This document shows, piece after piece, positions 42,957 through 51,984 of a stretch of DNA of 64,000 nucleotides (positions are counted from its first letter, which is position 1; the number at the start of each line of letters is the position of its first letter). Location of the stretch: assembly GCA_044221555.1 (NCBI GenBank), contig JBGAOY010000007.1, positions 124,001 to 188,000 on the forward strand, in the 5' to 3' direction. Below the pieces are notes generated by a model that saw only the letters and a list, made by a program, of their open reading frames with translations, searched no databases and was not told the origin of the DNA. The DNA comes from JAEUJM01 sp044221555 (GTDB lineage Bacteria > Actinomycetota > Acidimicrobiia > Acidimicrobiales > DATDAH01). Position numbers and translations under genes: made by a program.

Positions 42957-43805
42957 TCACCGCAGCAGGGGCAGCACCTCCTCGGCGATGCGGTGGCGCT
43001 GCTCGACGGCGTTCCCGGCGGGCCACACGTTGATCGCGTCGAAGCCGAGCTCGCCGAAGGCAGCGAGCCGCTCGGCCACCTCCTCCGCGCTGCCGCTGAC
43101 GAGCGACGGCTCGTCGCGGCGGGCCCCGACGGCGATGCCGACGTTGTAGACGAAGGTGAGGTCTTCCCGGGAACGGCCGGCGGCCTCCGCAGCCCGGAGG
43201 ACGACCGCGGACCGTTCGGGGATCACCTCTGGCGGCGCGAAGGGGACCGAGGGGAGCCACCCGTCGGCGAGACGGCCGGTGAGGGCGAGCACCTTCGGCC
43301 CGTTGCCGCCGATCCACACACGGATCGGCTGGACCGGCTTCGGCTCGATCGCCGCGTCCCGCACGGAGAGCTGCCGGCCCTCGTGGGTGAAGGGGGTGCG
43401 GTCCCAGGTGCCGTGCAGGATCGTCAGCGCGTCCTCGAGGGCCTCGACCTTGGCGCCCGGCGGCCGCACGTCGAGCCCGAAGGCGGCGAACTCCGCGTCC
43501 ATCCCTCCTGCGCCGTACCCGAGCACGAGGCGACCGCCGGACAGGCGCTGGAGGCTCTCGGCCATCTTCGCCAGCACGGCCGGCGCCCGATACGGCAGGC
43601 CCAGGACGTTGGGCACGACCTGCACCCGCGAGGTCGCGGCGGCCACCCAGGTCAGGTAGGTCCAGGTCTCGTGGGTCGGGTGGGTGCCGTGGAGGTGGTC
43701 GGAGACGCTGACGAAGTCGTACCCGAGGGCCTCCGCCTCACGGGCCTCGGCGGCGGGGTCGACGCCGGACTCGACCGCGGTTGACAGGTTGTAGCCGAAT
43801 CGCAT
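42957..43805 (-). CDS. LLM-class (F420-dependent type) oxidoreductase
   Basis: A 282-residue protein (ATG 43805, the typical MRFGYNL start; GTG 43820 adds five residues). It is a luciferase-like TIM barrel: EAREAEALGYDFVSVSDHL, MAESLQRLSGGRLVLGYGAG, PIRVWIGGNGPKVLALTGRLADGWLPS. Proteins of this class mostly use cofactor F420, which is widespread in actinobacteria; flavin use cannot be excluded. Substrate unknown. Downstream of the divergent LuxR gene's stop on the same strand (gap 54 bases). Confidence 0.85.
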   Translation of the reverse strand: MRFGYNLSTAVESGVDPAAEAREAEALGYDFVSVSDHLHGTHPTHETWTYLTWVAAATSRVQVVPNVLGLPYRAPAVLAKMAESLQRLSGGRLVLGYGAGGMDAEFAAFGLDVRPPGAKVEALEDALTILHGTWDRTPFTHEGRQLSVRDAAIEPKPVQPIRVWIGGNGPKVLALTGRLADGWLPSVPFAPPEVIPERSAVVLRAAEAAGRSREDLTFVYNVGIAVGARRDEPSLVSGSAEEVAERLAAFGELGFDAINVWPAGNAVEQRHRIAEEVLPLLR

Positions 43806-43859
43806 GCCGTACCGAACCACCGGGGGCCCCCGTCCATTTCCTCCGGGGGAGGGTCGGGG

Positions 43860-45389
43860 TCAGCCCGCTGGGGGGTCTGAGTGGCGGGACCGCTCGACCC
43901 AGACGGCGAGGGCGGTGCGGGAGCCGAGGCCGAGCTTCGCGAGGATGCGGCTGACGTGGTTCTCCACGGTGCGCTCCGACAGGACGAGCTCTCGCGCGAT
44001 CGCGGCGTTCGACCGCCCCGCCGCCACCCGGAGGGCCACGTCGTTCTCCCGGGGCGTGAGGGAGGCGTCACCTTCCGGCCGGTCCCCCCGCAGCCCGGCG
44101 ACCTGGGTCGCGAGGGGACCAAGCGACAACCGGTCGGCGAGGGCCGACGCCTCGTCGAGCAGAGCGGCCCGCCGCCGTGACCGCGCCGGTTCGAGGTCGG
44201 CGAGCTCGACGAGGACCGCGGCCCGGGCCGGCAGCCCATGGATGCGCTCGGTGGCGTCGGCGGCCGCGGCCAGGTGCTCCATCGCGGACGACCGGTCGCC
44301 GCCGAGCCGGGCGAGCCGGCCGAGCGCCAGGTCGACCGGCCCCTGGTAGGGCCCGGTCGCGTGGGGGATCGCATGCAGCCCGGCGTACGGGAGCAACGCG
44401 TCGTACAACGCCGCGCCCGTCCGCTCGTCACCGAGCCAGGCGGCGAGGTCGGCCGCGTCCACCATGATCATCAGGAACTCCGGTGCACCGACCGGCACGG
44501 CGAGCAACGCCGGGGCGAGCGACCGCCACTCGTCGGCCACCTGCTCCCGCTGCCCGCACTCCTTCAGCGCCGTGCACCACCACACCCGGGCCACGAAGGG
44601 CAACGGCTCGACCGCCGCCTCCACGGCCGGCACCAGCGGGGCCACCGCACCGGTCAACCGGGCCACCTCGAAGGCGTACGGCAGGCGGAGGAAACTCGCA
44701 TCGCCGTCCTCGCCAGTGAGGAGCGCGGCGTCCTCCACCAACGACTCGACGGCGTCGAGGCGGCCGTCGATCAGCGCCTGGGAGGCCCGGATGAGCAGGA
44801 CGTGCGACTGCCAGTACGGGCCGAGGTCGCGGCTCAGGATCGTGAGCGAGGCGAGCTCACCGAAGAAGGCGTCACGCCGGCCCGTGGCGGCGTACGCGTC
44901 GAGCCGCCAGGCGTGGCCCCAGGCGCGGTACTCGGCCGTGCCCGTCACCTCGCCCAGCGCGACCGCCTCGGCGGCAGCTCGCAGGCGATCGTCGGCCCGG
45001 AGGGGGTCCTGGAGCTCGACGACGCGAGCCTGGATCCGGGTGAACTCGGCCTCGGGATCGGCGGGAACGTCCGCCGGGGTGGACCGGGCCGTGAAGGGGT
45101 CCTCGGTGGCCTCGAGCTGCGCCCGCACGCGGGCCGCCTCCGACGAATCGCCGTGCCCGGTCGCCAGCAGCAGCCCGAAAGCCTGCGCCGCCACCTGGTG
45201 GGCACGGGCCCGGGCGGTCGGGTCCACGGGCCGTCGGACCAAGGTCGCCGCCTCGGCCACCACCCGTGGGTCGGGATCGGTCACGGAGAAGTCGACCGCG
45301 GCGGCGCAGAGCCGCAGCGCGTCACCGACCGAGCCGGACGCATAGCGGTCGCGGGCGTCCGCGAGGAGCGCACCGAGACCGTCGGCCAT
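43860..45389 (-). CDS. Large LuxR-family regulator with helical repeat body
   Basis: A 509-residue protein with no Walker A motif. The body is a long alpha-solenoid/TPR-like array (residues about 1-430). The C-terminus is a GerE HTH: LTPRENDVALRVAAGRSNAAI, ELVLSERTVENHVSRILAKLGLGSR. It resembles the non-ATPase half of MalT/LAL regulators. Leaderless ATG 45389 behind TAGCGT. It sits on the same strand as the F420-type oxidoreductase and divergent from the membrane-protein pair, either of which may be its target. Confidence 0.8.
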   Translation of the reverse strand: MADGLGALLADARDRYASGSVGDALRLCAAAVDFSVTDPDPRVVAEAATLVRRPVDPTARARAHQVAAQAFGLLLATGHGDSSEAARVRAQLEATEDPFTARSTPADVPADPEAEFTRIQARVVELQDPLRADDRLRAAAEAVALGEVTGTAEYRAWGHAWRLDAYAATGRRDAFFGELASLTILSRDLGPYWQSHVLLIRASQALIDGRLDAVESLVEDAALLTGEDGDASFLRLPYAFEVARLTGAVAPLVPAVEAAVEPLPFVARVWWCTALKECGQREQVADEWRSLAPALLAVPVGAPEFLMIMVDAADLAAWLGDERTGAALYDALLPYAGLHAIPHATGPYQGPVDLALGRLARLGGDRSSAMEHLAAAADATERIHGLPARAAVLVELADLEPARSRRRAALLDEASALADRLSLGPLATQVAGLRGDRPEGDASLTPRENDVALRVAAGRSNAAIARELVLSERTVENHVSRILAKLGLGSRTALAVWVERSRHSDPPAG

Positions 45390-45396
45390 GACCGGA

Positions 45397-45402
45397 ACGC
45401 TA
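45397..45402 (-). promoter_or_regulatory. -10 box of the LuxR gene (leaderless)
   Basis: TAGCGT on the minus strand, seven bases, then ATG 45389. Confidence 0.5.
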
Positions 45403-45525
45403 CGCGCCGAGACCGGAACGGGTCGGGTGCCCGAATTGAGTGGTTCCCCTCTTGTCGACCCGCCTCACCCGTCCCCCACCATCCGACGTGGGTCGCCCGA
45501 CCGGGCGACGATCCGAGGAGGAGCG

Positions 45526-46170
45526 ATGACCACGACCCAGCCCGAGACCCTGGACCGACCCGAGACGAGCACCGGTGCCCGCCCACCCATCGGTGCCGGG
45601 ATCCTCGTCGTGATCGCCGGCACCGTCTTCGCCGACGGCGCCTTCCTCACCGCGGCGTACCGGGGGGCCTCGCCGGTGTCCGACGACCGCCTGAGCTATC
45701 CGTGGACCGGCGCGACGGCGGTGACCACGTCAGTCGTGTGGGGCACGGCGCAGCTCCTCCTGACCCTCGGGCTCGTCGCGTTCGCCCGATCCGACGCCAT
45801 CACGGGTCGGGCGGGACGGCGCGGCGCCTGGGTCGCCGTCGCCGGCTCCGCGCTGTACGTCCTGGCCCACGCCGTCTCGATCCCGTTCCACGAGGCCGAC
45901 CTGAGCGACGGCGGGGCGATGGTCGCCCTGACGCTGTTCGGTGTCGGCACGCTCCTCACCGCGGTCGGCATGGTGATCGCCGGGCTCGACGTGCGCCGCA
46001 CGGCAGCATGGCGGGGGTGGCACCGGCTCGTGCCGTTCGCGCTGGGCGTCTGGATGATCGCGATGATGCCGCTGCAGTTCACGCCGCTGCTCGTCGTCGC
46101 CGTCGGGGTGTATGCGGGGCTGGCGATCGCGTTCGGCATCGCGATGGTGGAGGAGGCGGCATCGGCGTGA
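45526..46170 (+). CDS. Membrane protein, unknown function (six-helix type)
   Basis: A 214-residue protein with strong GAGGAGGA before ATG 45526. Predicted helices: GILVVIAGTVFADGAF, ATAVTTSVVWGTAQLLLTLGL, GAWVAVAGSALYVLAHAV, MVALTLFGVGTLLTAVGMVIAG, LVPFALGVWMIAMMPL, LLVVAVGVYAGLAIAFGIAM. No known motif. Divergent from the LuxR regulator and coupled (GTGA) to the next membrane gene, so the pair may be that regulator's target. Confidence 0.7.
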   Translation: MTTTQPETLDRPETSTGARPPIGAGILVVIAGTVFADGAFLTAAYRGASPVSDDRLSYPWTGATAVTTSVVWGTAQLLLTLGLVAFARSDAITGRAGRRGAWVAVAGSALYVLAHAVSIPFHEADLSDGGAMVALTLFGVGTLLTAVGMVIAGLDVRRTAAWRGWHRLVPFALGVWMIAMMPLQFTPLLVVAVGVYAGLAIAFGIAMVEEAASA

Positions 46171-46667
46171 GGTCGGGCACACCTCGGGCCCGGCGAGGCG
46201 CCGCCGCCACGGCCGCGCTGGTGCTCGGGCTCGGATTCGGGGTGCCGTGCGCCGTGGGGCTCGTCCACCTCGCACGGACCGGTGAGGTGTGGCAGTTCCT
46301 CGGCTTCCCGACCTACGGCGGCGGGCCCTTCGAACGGGCGGGGATCGCGACCACGATCCCCCTGATGGCGACGTTCCTGCTCGTCTGCCTGGTCGAGACG
46401 GTGGTGGCCGGCCTGCTCTGGACCGGCCATCCGGTGGCGGGACGGATGTCTCACGCGCTGCTCCCCGTGGAGTTCCTGTTCTGGATCGGCTTCGCGCTCC
46501 CCGTCGGTCCCCCGCTCGGTCTGGCCCGCAGCGGCCTGGTCGTGCTTGCCGCCGCCTCAGCCGGCGGCGGCGAGGAAGTCGGCGCACTTCTCGCCGATCA
46601 TCAGCACCGGGGCGTGGATGTTGTTGCTGGTGATGCGGGGCATCACCGAGGCGTCGGCGACGCGTAG
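46167..46667 (+). CDS. Membrane protein, unknown; 3' end overlaps the GMC gene
   Basis: A 166-residue protein with a GTG start overlapping the upstream stop. Helices near AAATAALVLGLGFGVPCAVGLVHL, IPLMATFLLVCLVETVVAGLL, ALLPVEFLFWIGFALPVGP and GLVVLAAASAG. The last ~37 residues are read from the antisense of the GMC oxidoreductase C-terminus (overlap 46557-46667), so the natural stop was probably lost or the tail added by read-through. No family recognised. Confidence 0.55.
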   Translation: MRSGTPRARRGAAATAALVLGLGFGVPCAVGLVHLARTGEVWQFLGFPTYGGGPFERAGIATTIPLMATFLLVCLVETVVAGLLWTGHPVAGRMSHALLPVEFLFWIGFALPVGPPLGLARSGLVVLAAASAGGGEEVGALLADHQHRGVDVVAGDAGHHRGVGDA

Positions 46668-48158
46668 GCCGTCGAGGCCCCGCACCCGCAGCTGGGGGTC
46701 GACCACCGCCATCGGGTCGTCGTCGGGGCCCATCTTGACGGTGCCGCAGGGGTGGTACTCGGTGTCGGCGTGGTCGCGCAGCATGGCCTCGATCTGGGCG
46801 GGGTCGTCCCGGTCGAAGCGGTGGAGCATCTCGCCGCGGTACGGGTCGAGGGGTGGGCTGGCCAGGATGTCGAGGGCGATCTGGGTGCCCTTGACGAGCG
46901 TGGCCATGTCGTACGGGTCGCTGAAGTAGCGGGGGTCGATCAGCGGCGCCACCCGGGTGTCGGGGCTGGCCAGGCGCACCTCGCCGACGCTCTTCGGCCG
47001 GGCCAGCATGAGGTGGCCGGAGAAGCCGTAGCCGGCGTGGAGCTTGCGGCTGTGGTCGTCGCCGATGCCGACGATCAGCTCCATCTCCATGTCGGAGACC
47101 TCGACGTCGGGGCTGGTCCGGTAGTAGACGCCCGACTCGGCGGCGCAGCTGGTGACGATCCCGGTGCGGTGGCGGGTCCACTCCCACATGCCCTTGAGCA
47201 GGGTGCCCACACCCCCCGGCGTGAGGCCGACCGTGCCGTCGTAGGGCTTCGACCGGAAGATGACCACCGCCGAGATGTGGTCCTGGAGGTTCTGGCCGAC
47301 GCCCGGTGCGTCGAGCACCGGCGTGATCCCCTGCTCCTGGAGGTGGGCGCCGGGTCCCACCCCGGACGCCATGAGGAGCTGGGGCGTCCCGAAGGCGCCG
47401 GCCGAGAGCACGACCTCCCGGCGGGCCCGCACCACGGTCGTCCGGTCGCCACCCTCGTACTCGACGCCGGACGCCCGCCGTCCGTCGAAGCGGAGCCGGG
47501 TGACGTGCACCTTGGTGCGCACGTCGAGGTTCGGCCGGTCGAGGTTGGGGTGCAGGAACGCGGCGGCCACGCTGTGGCGCTCGCCGTCGCGCTGGGTGAC
47601 CTGCACGTGGTAGCAGCCGTGGTGCTCGGCGCCGTTGTAGTCGGGGTTGTAGGGGATGCCCTGGGCCTGGCAGGCGGCCAGGAAGACGTCGTTCAGCGGG
47701 CTCGGGTTGCGCAGGTTGGTGACGTGCAGCGGCCCGTCGACGCCGTGGTACGGCGAGTCCCGGTGAATGGCGTTGTTCTCGGACCGCGTGAAGTACGGGA
47801 GCACGTCGTCGTACCCCCAGCCCGGGTTCCCGAGGGCGGCCCAGCCGTCGTAGTCCGCCCGGTGCCCCCGGGCGTAGATCATGGCGTTGATGGTGCTGGA
47901 GCCCCCCAGCGCCTTGCCCCGGGGCTGGAACCCCCGCCGACCGTTGAGACCCGGCTGGGGCACGGTCTCGAAGCCCCAGCTGCCGATCCCCCGGGGCAGC
48001 GCCAGGGCGAAGCCGAGCGGGGCCCGGATCAGGACGTTGCGGCCCTCACCGCCCGCCTCCAGCAGGCACACCGAGACCGACGGGTCCTCGCTGAGGCGGC
48101 TGGCGACCACGCACCCCGCCGAGCCACCGCCCACGACGACGTAGTCGAACTCGTCCAT
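46557..48158 (-). CDS. GMC-family FAD-dependent oxidoreductase (choline dehydrogenase-like)
   Basis: A 533-residue protein. FAD-binding DYVVVGGGSAGCVVASRLSE at the N-terminus, GMC signatures GKALGGSSTINAMIYARG and AGAFGTPQLLMASGVGP, and the C-terminal active-site pair YHPCGTVKMGPD (His) and ITSNNIHAPVLMIGEKCAD (Asn). It oxidises an alcohol to an aldehyde or ketone; the exact alcohol cannot be told. ATG 48158 is leaderless behind TAGCGT. Divergent from the acyl-CoA dehydrogenase pair, so possibly an early step of the same degradation route. Confidence 0.92.
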   Translation of the reverse strand: MDEFDYVVVGGGSAGCVVASRLSEDPSVSVCLLEAGGEGRNVLIRAPLGFALALPRGIGSWGFETVPQPGLNGRRGFQPRGKALGGSSTINAMIYARGHRADYDGWAALGNPGWGYDDVLPYFTRSENNAIHRDSPYHGVDGPLHVTNLRNPSPLNDVFLAACQAQGIPYNPDYNGAEHHGCYHVQVTQRDGERHSVAAAFLHPNLDRPNLDVRTKVHVTRLRFDGRRASGVEYEGGDRTTVVRARREVVLSAGAFGTPQLLMASGVGPGAHLQEQGITPVLDAPGVGQNLQDHISAVVIFRSKPYDGTVGLTPGGVGTLLKGMWEWTRHRTGIVTSCAAESGVYYRTSPDVEVSDMEMELIVGIGDDHSRKLHAGYGFSGHLMLARPKSVGEVRLASPDTRVAPLIDPRYFSDPYDMATLVKGTQIALDILASPPLDPYRGEMLHRFDRDDPAQIEAMLRDHADTEYHPCGTVKMGPDDDPMAVVDPQLRVRGLDGLRVADASVMPRITSNNIHAPVLMIGEKCADFLAAAG

Positions 48159-48165
48159 CACCACG

Positions 48166-48171
48166 ACGCTA
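48166..48171 (-). promoter_or_regulatory. -10 box of the GMC gene (leaderless)
   Basis: TAGCGT on the minus strand, seven bases, then ATG 48158. Confidence 0.5.
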
Positions 48172-48214
48172 ACCGGCGCCCAGCCTGACCTTCGCGGAGG
48201 GGCCGTCGTTCAAT

Positions 48215-48249
48215 GACGGATCGACGGCGCATGCCGCTGTCGATCCGTC
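48215..48249. repeat. Large palindrome in the divergent GMC/acyl-CoA dehydrogenase region
   Basis: Arms of 15 bases (48215-48229 and 48235-48249, beginning GACGGATCGAC and ending GTCGATCCGTC) with one G-T position and the loop CATGC. No gene terminates here, so it is more likely an operator or 5'-leader structure. The remaining bases up to 48392 hold short GCC/ACC-rich repeats and no gene. Confidence 0.6.
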
Positions 48250-48392
48250 GAAGAACCTCGGGAACGGTTCGCGCCGAGGCTGGAGCCGCCACCACCGCCG
48301 CCGGGCGCTGGCCTCACCGCCACCACCGCCGCCGCCGACGCCTCGGTCGCCGTGGCGCGCCCGCCGGTTCCATGGTCGGGCATGATCTGGCG

Positions 48393-49571
48393 ATGCGCTT
48401 CCGCTTCACGCCGGAGCAGGCGGCCCTCCAGCAGGAGATCCGCGCCTACTTCACCGAGCTCATGACCCCCGAGCTGCGCGAGGAGCTGCGCGGCACCGAG
48501 GGCGTCGGGCCCGTGCCCCGCAAGGTCGCCCGCAAGATGGGCGCCGACGGCTGGCTCGGCGTCGGCTGGCCCGAGGAATGGGGTGGCCGGGGCCTCACCC
48601 CGGTCGAGCAGTTCATCTTCTTCGACGAGTCGATGGCCTTCGGGGCGCCCGTCCCCGTCCTCAGCGTGAACTCGGTGGCGCCCACGATCATGCAGTTCGG
48701 CAGCGACGAGCAGAAGCAGTTCTTCCTGCCGAAGATCCTGGCCGGCGAGATCCACTTCGCCATCGGCTACACCGAGCCCGACCACGGCACCGACCTGGCC
48801 GCGCTGGAGACCCGGGCGGTGCGCGACGGCGACGAGTACGTGATCAACGGCACCAAGATCTTCACCTCGCTGGCCAGCGACGCCGACTACATCTGGCTCG
48901 CCTGCCGCACCAACCAGGAGGCCGCCCGCCACAAGGGGATCTCGATCATCATCGTCCCCACCGCCACGCCGGGCTTCAGCTTCACGCCGATCGACTCCAT
49001 CGGGTCGTTCAACACGAACTACACCTTCTTCGAGGACGTACGGGTGCCGGCGTCGAACCTGGTCGGGCCCGAGAACGGCGGCTGGGGCCTCATCACCAAC
49101 CAGCTCAACCACGAGCGGGTGACGATCTGCTCGTCGGGGATCATCGAGCGCCGCTACAAGGACCTGCTCGAGTGGGCCAAGCAGACCCGCACCGCCGACG
49201 GCGAGCGCATCCTCGACCTCGGCTGGGTGCAGCGGAACTTCGCCACCATCCGGGCCCACCACGAGTTCCTCCGCCTCGCCAACTACGAGATCGCCTGGAA
49301 GGCCGAGCGGGGCGACCCCCTCAACCCCGCCGACGCCTCGGTGGTGAAGGTCTACGGCTCCGAGCTCTACATGCAGGCGTACGACCTCATGCTCGAGATC
49401 GTGGGCGCCGCCGCCGCGGTCGAGGACGGCTCGCCGGGCGCGGTGCTGCGGGGCCAGATCCAGGCCGACATCCGCAGCCAGCACGTCCTCACCTTCGGGG
49501 GCGGCACCAACGAGATGCAGCGGGGCCTCATCGCGGTGTTCGCCCTCGGCATGCCGGGGAGCCCCCGGTGA
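48393..49571 (+). CDS. Acyl-CoA dehydrogenase (alpha-type member of a pair)
   Basis: A 392-residue protein. ATG 48393 (MRFRFTPEQ) is preferred over ATG 48372. ACAD features: YTEPDHGTDLAALETRAV (FAD and substrate loop), GTKIFTSLASDADYIWL, FFEDVRVPASNLVG, and C-terminal FGGGTNEMQRGLIA. Paired with the smaller divergent ACAD that follows, as in the heterotetrameric FadE/ChsE enzymes that dehydrogenate steroid or terpenoid side-chain CoA esters. Substrate inferred, not shown. Confidence 0.9.
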   Translation: MRFRFTPEQAALQQEIRAYFTELMTPELREELRGTEGVGPVPRKVARKMGADGWLGVGWPEEWGGRGLTPVEQFIFFDESMAFGAPVPVLSVNSVAPTIMQFGSDEQKQFFLPKILAGEIHFAIGYTEPDHGTDLAALETRAVRDGDEYVINGTKIFTSLASDADYIWLACRTNQEAARHKGISIIIVPTATPGFSFTPIDSIGSFNTNYTFFEDVRVPASNLVGPENGGWGLITNQLNHERVTICSSGIIERRYKDLLEWAKQTRTADGERILDLGWVQRNFATIRAHHEFLRLANYEIAWKAERGDPLNPADASVVKVYGSELYMQAYDLMLEIVGAAAAVEDGSPGAVLRGQIQADIRSQHVLTFGGGTNEMQRGLIAVFALGMPGSPR

Positions 49572-49641
49572 GCGCCGCCGGCATCATCGACCCACGTGCC
49601 GCCGGCACCACCGCCGTCGACCCACGAAGGGAGCGCTGACC

Positions 49642-50712
49642 GTGGACCTGGGCCTGACCGAGGAGCAGGAGGCCGTCGTCGAACTCGCCGAGCAGATCTT
49701 CACCGGGGAGGGGTCCGGCGAGCGCTGCCGGGCCGTGGAGGACAGCGACACGGGCGTCGACGCCGCGCTCTGGACCACGCTCGCCGACGCGGGCCTCCTG
49801 GCCCTGTGCCTGCCCGAGTCCGCCGGCGGCGCCGGGTACGGCGCGGTCGAGGCGACGCTGCTGCTCGAGCAGCTGGGCCGGGCCACCGCACTCGTCCCCC
49901 TCCACCCCACCCTCGTGGCCGCCATCCTCGTCGCCGAGCTGGCGTCCGGGGAACAGGCGGCGGCGTTGCTCGCCGGTGTGGGCGAGGGCGACCGCACGTT
50001 CGCGCTGGCCCTCGCCGACGAGCCCCGGGCCCCGCTGCGCCGGCCCGCCGTCACCCACGACGGCGACGGCCTCCACGGCACCAAGACCGCGGTGGGGTTC
50101 GCCCCCACCGCGGACGTCCTGCTCGTCACCGCGGCCGACGGCGTCTACGAGGTCGAGGCGGGGGCGGCGGGCCTGACCGTCGAACCCCAGCTCCTCCAGC
50201 ACCAGGGCCGGGCGGCGCGCCTCACGTTCGACGGCACACCGGCCGAGCGGGTCGCGGGCGCCGAGGGCGTGGCCCGACTCGTCGACCTGGCCACCCTCGG
50301 CGTGTGCGCCCAGGTGACCGGCACGTGCGACGCGGCGCTGCGCCGCACCGCCGAGTACTCGGGCCAGCGCCAGCAGTTCGGGCGCGCCATCGGCAGCTTC
50401 CAGGCGGTGGAGACCCGGCTCGCCGACGCCTACATCGCCCTCAACGGCGTGCGCCTCACCACGCTGTCGGCCGCGACGATGCTCGACGAGCACGCCCCCG
50501 AGGCCACCGAATCGGTCGCCATCGCCAAGTACTGGGCGGCGAAGGCCGCGGACAACGTGGGCCACGCCAGCCTCCACGTGCACGGCGGCATCAGCATCGA
50601 CCGGGACTACCCGGTGCACCGGTACTTCCTCTGGGCCAAGACGCTCGAGCACGAGCTCGGCGGCATGTCCGAGCAGATCACCACCATCGGCGCCGGCATC
50701 GCCGCCAGCTGA
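49642..50712 (+). CDS. Acyl-CoA dehydrogenase-like protein (beta-type member of a pair)
   Basis: A 356-residue protein. GTG 49642 follows GAAGGGAG. ACAD fold recognised by MDLGLTEEQEAVVELAEQIF, LPESAGGAGYGAVEATLLLEQLGRA, SGQRQQFGRAIGSFQAVETRLADAY and HVHGGISIDRDYPVHRYF. It is shorter and more divergent than its partner, as the beta chains of the mycobacterial FadE heterotetramers are, which keep the FAD-binding Arg/Gln motif but share the active site. Operon gap to partner 70 bases. Confidence 0.88.
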   Translation: MDLGLTEEQEAVVELAEQIFTGEGSGERCRAVEDSDTGVDAALWTTLADAGLLALCLPESAGGAGYGAVEATLLLEQLGRATALVPLHPTLVAAILVAELASGEQAAALLAGVGEGDRTFALALADEPRAPLRRPAVTHDGDGLHGTKTAVGFAPTADVLLVTAADGVYEVEAGAAGLTVEPQLLQHQGRAARLTFDGTPAERVAGAEGVARLVDLATLGVCAQVTGTCDAALRRTAEYSGQRQQFGRAIGSFQAVETRLADAYIALNGVRLTTLSAATMLDEHAPEATESVAIAKYWAAKAADNVGHASLHVHGGISIDRDYPVHRYFLWAKTLEHELGGMSEQITTIGAGIAAS

Positions 50713-51972
50713 TCAGGCGTCGGCAGCAGCGAGCGCCTCGAGCTCCCGACGGGCGAGGCCACGGCTGGTCTCGGCACGGAGCTCGTCGCCCAGCCGCGCC
50801 GCGGCGGCCCGGTAGGTCGGGTCGTCGAGCACCTGCCGAACGGCGGCGGCGATGCGGGTCGAGGACGCACCCTTGCCGACGCGGACGCCCGCCCCGCGGT
50901 GGGTGAGGCGGGCGGCGTTGTCCGGCTGGTCCCGCCCGGTCGGCATGCACACGATCGGCACCCCTGCGACGAGTCCCTTCATGACCGTGCCGTGCCCGCC
51001 GTGGGTGAGGAGGACCTCGGCCTCGGCGAGCACCTGACCGTGCGCAGCCGACCGGACGACCGTCACGTTCGCCGGTGCGTCGACCTCGTCGGGGTCGACC
51101 GCCGGACCGGTCGTGACCACGCCCCGCACCGGCAGGCCGGCGAGGGCGGTGACCGCCCGCTGGAGCTGGTCGAGGTGGTCCATGTAGGTGGTGCTCATGG
51201 CCACGAGGACCAGCGGGGCGTCGCCGGGCGGCGGCGACCACGGCTCGGCCCAGTGCGGCTCGTCGAGCTGCGGCCCGACGTAGCGGACGTTCGCCGGCAG
51301 CGCCGCGGGGAAGTCGAAGCACGCGCCGGTCAGGGCCAGCACCCGCGTCGCCCGGTCGTACTGGGAGAGCAGGCGACCGAGCGGATCGAGCCCGTGGGCG
51401 GCCCGCACCCGGTTGAGGTCGGCCAGGCCCTTGTTCCAGAGCCGCTCGACGAACCCGTTGAGGGCACGGTCGCGGAACCGGCCGAGGGCGCTCGTCGGGG
51501 GGAGGAACCCGGTGCCGAACGGCGGCATGCCGTCCGCCGGCAGGGAGACCACGTTCGGGACGAGCGCGGCGGTCGGCAACCCGCGGCGCTCGGCCGCGAT
51601 CAGGGCGCCGAGGAGCGGGAAGCTCACGGCCACGGCATCCGGGTCGACGTCGTCGACCGCGGCGAGGGTCTCGGACGCGAACGCCTCGGCCGGGCCGACC
51701 ATGAGGCGGTCCAGGAGGTTGGTGAGCACCTTGGTCGGGTTGCGCAGCTCCCAGTCGCGGATGTAGTCGTCCTCGGCCCGACGGGTGTCGTGGTGCGGGG
51801 GTGCGACCCACGGGCGGAAGTCGTCGACGCCGACGGCCCGGACCTCCGGCTCGGTGACGGGATCGCCGAGGACGGTCACCGTGTGGCCGGCCTCCGCCAG
51901 GTGGCGGACCACCGTCAACTCGGGGGGAAGGCTGCCTCCGCCGTCCCACTGCGCGAACAGGAACCGGGCCAC
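50713..51972 (-). CDS. GT1-family (UGT/MGT-like) glycosyltransferase
   Basis: A 419-residue GT-B enzyme. N-terminal MARFLFAQWDGGGSLPPELTVVRHLAEAGH acceptor half; C-terminal nucleotide-sugar motif HGGHGTVMKGLVAGVPIVCMP and RDQPDNAARL. It transfers a sugar to a small hydrophobic acceptor such as a macrolide, terpenoid or xenobiotic. GTG 51972 follows AGGAGG at five bases. Downstream of, and co-transcribed with, a TetR regulator (gap 12 bases), suggesting induced detoxification. Whether it acts on rifamycins, as some relatives do, cannot be told; no RAE-like site precedes its operon. Confidence 0.85.
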   Translation of the reverse strand: MARFLFAQWDGGGSLPPELTVVRHLAEAGHTVTVLGDPVTEPEVRAVGVDDFRPWVAPPHHDTRRAEDDYIRDWELRNPTKVLTNLLDRLMVGPAEAFASETLAAVDDVDPDAVAVSFPLLGALIAAERRGLPTAALVPNVVSLPADGMPPFGTGFLPPTSALGRFRDRALNGFVERLWNKGLADLNRVRAAHGLDPLGRLLSQYDRATRVLALTGACFDFPAALPANVRYVGPQLDEPHWAEPWSPPPGDAPLVLVAMSTTYMDHLDQLQRAVTALAGLPVRGVVTTGPAVDPDEVDAPANVTVVRSAAHGQVLAEAEVLLTHGGHGTVMKGLVAGVPIVCMPTGRDQPDNAARLTHRGAGVRVGKGASSTRIAAAVRQVLDDPTYRAAAARLGDELRAETSRGLARRELEALAAADA

Positions 51973-51984
51973 ACGTGCCTCCTG

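Noticed and set aside
50713..51972. Glycosyltransferase as a rifampin glycosyltransferase (Rgt)
   Set aside because: No RAE-like site near its operon and no diagnostic residues that I can name; proximity to rph alone is not enough.
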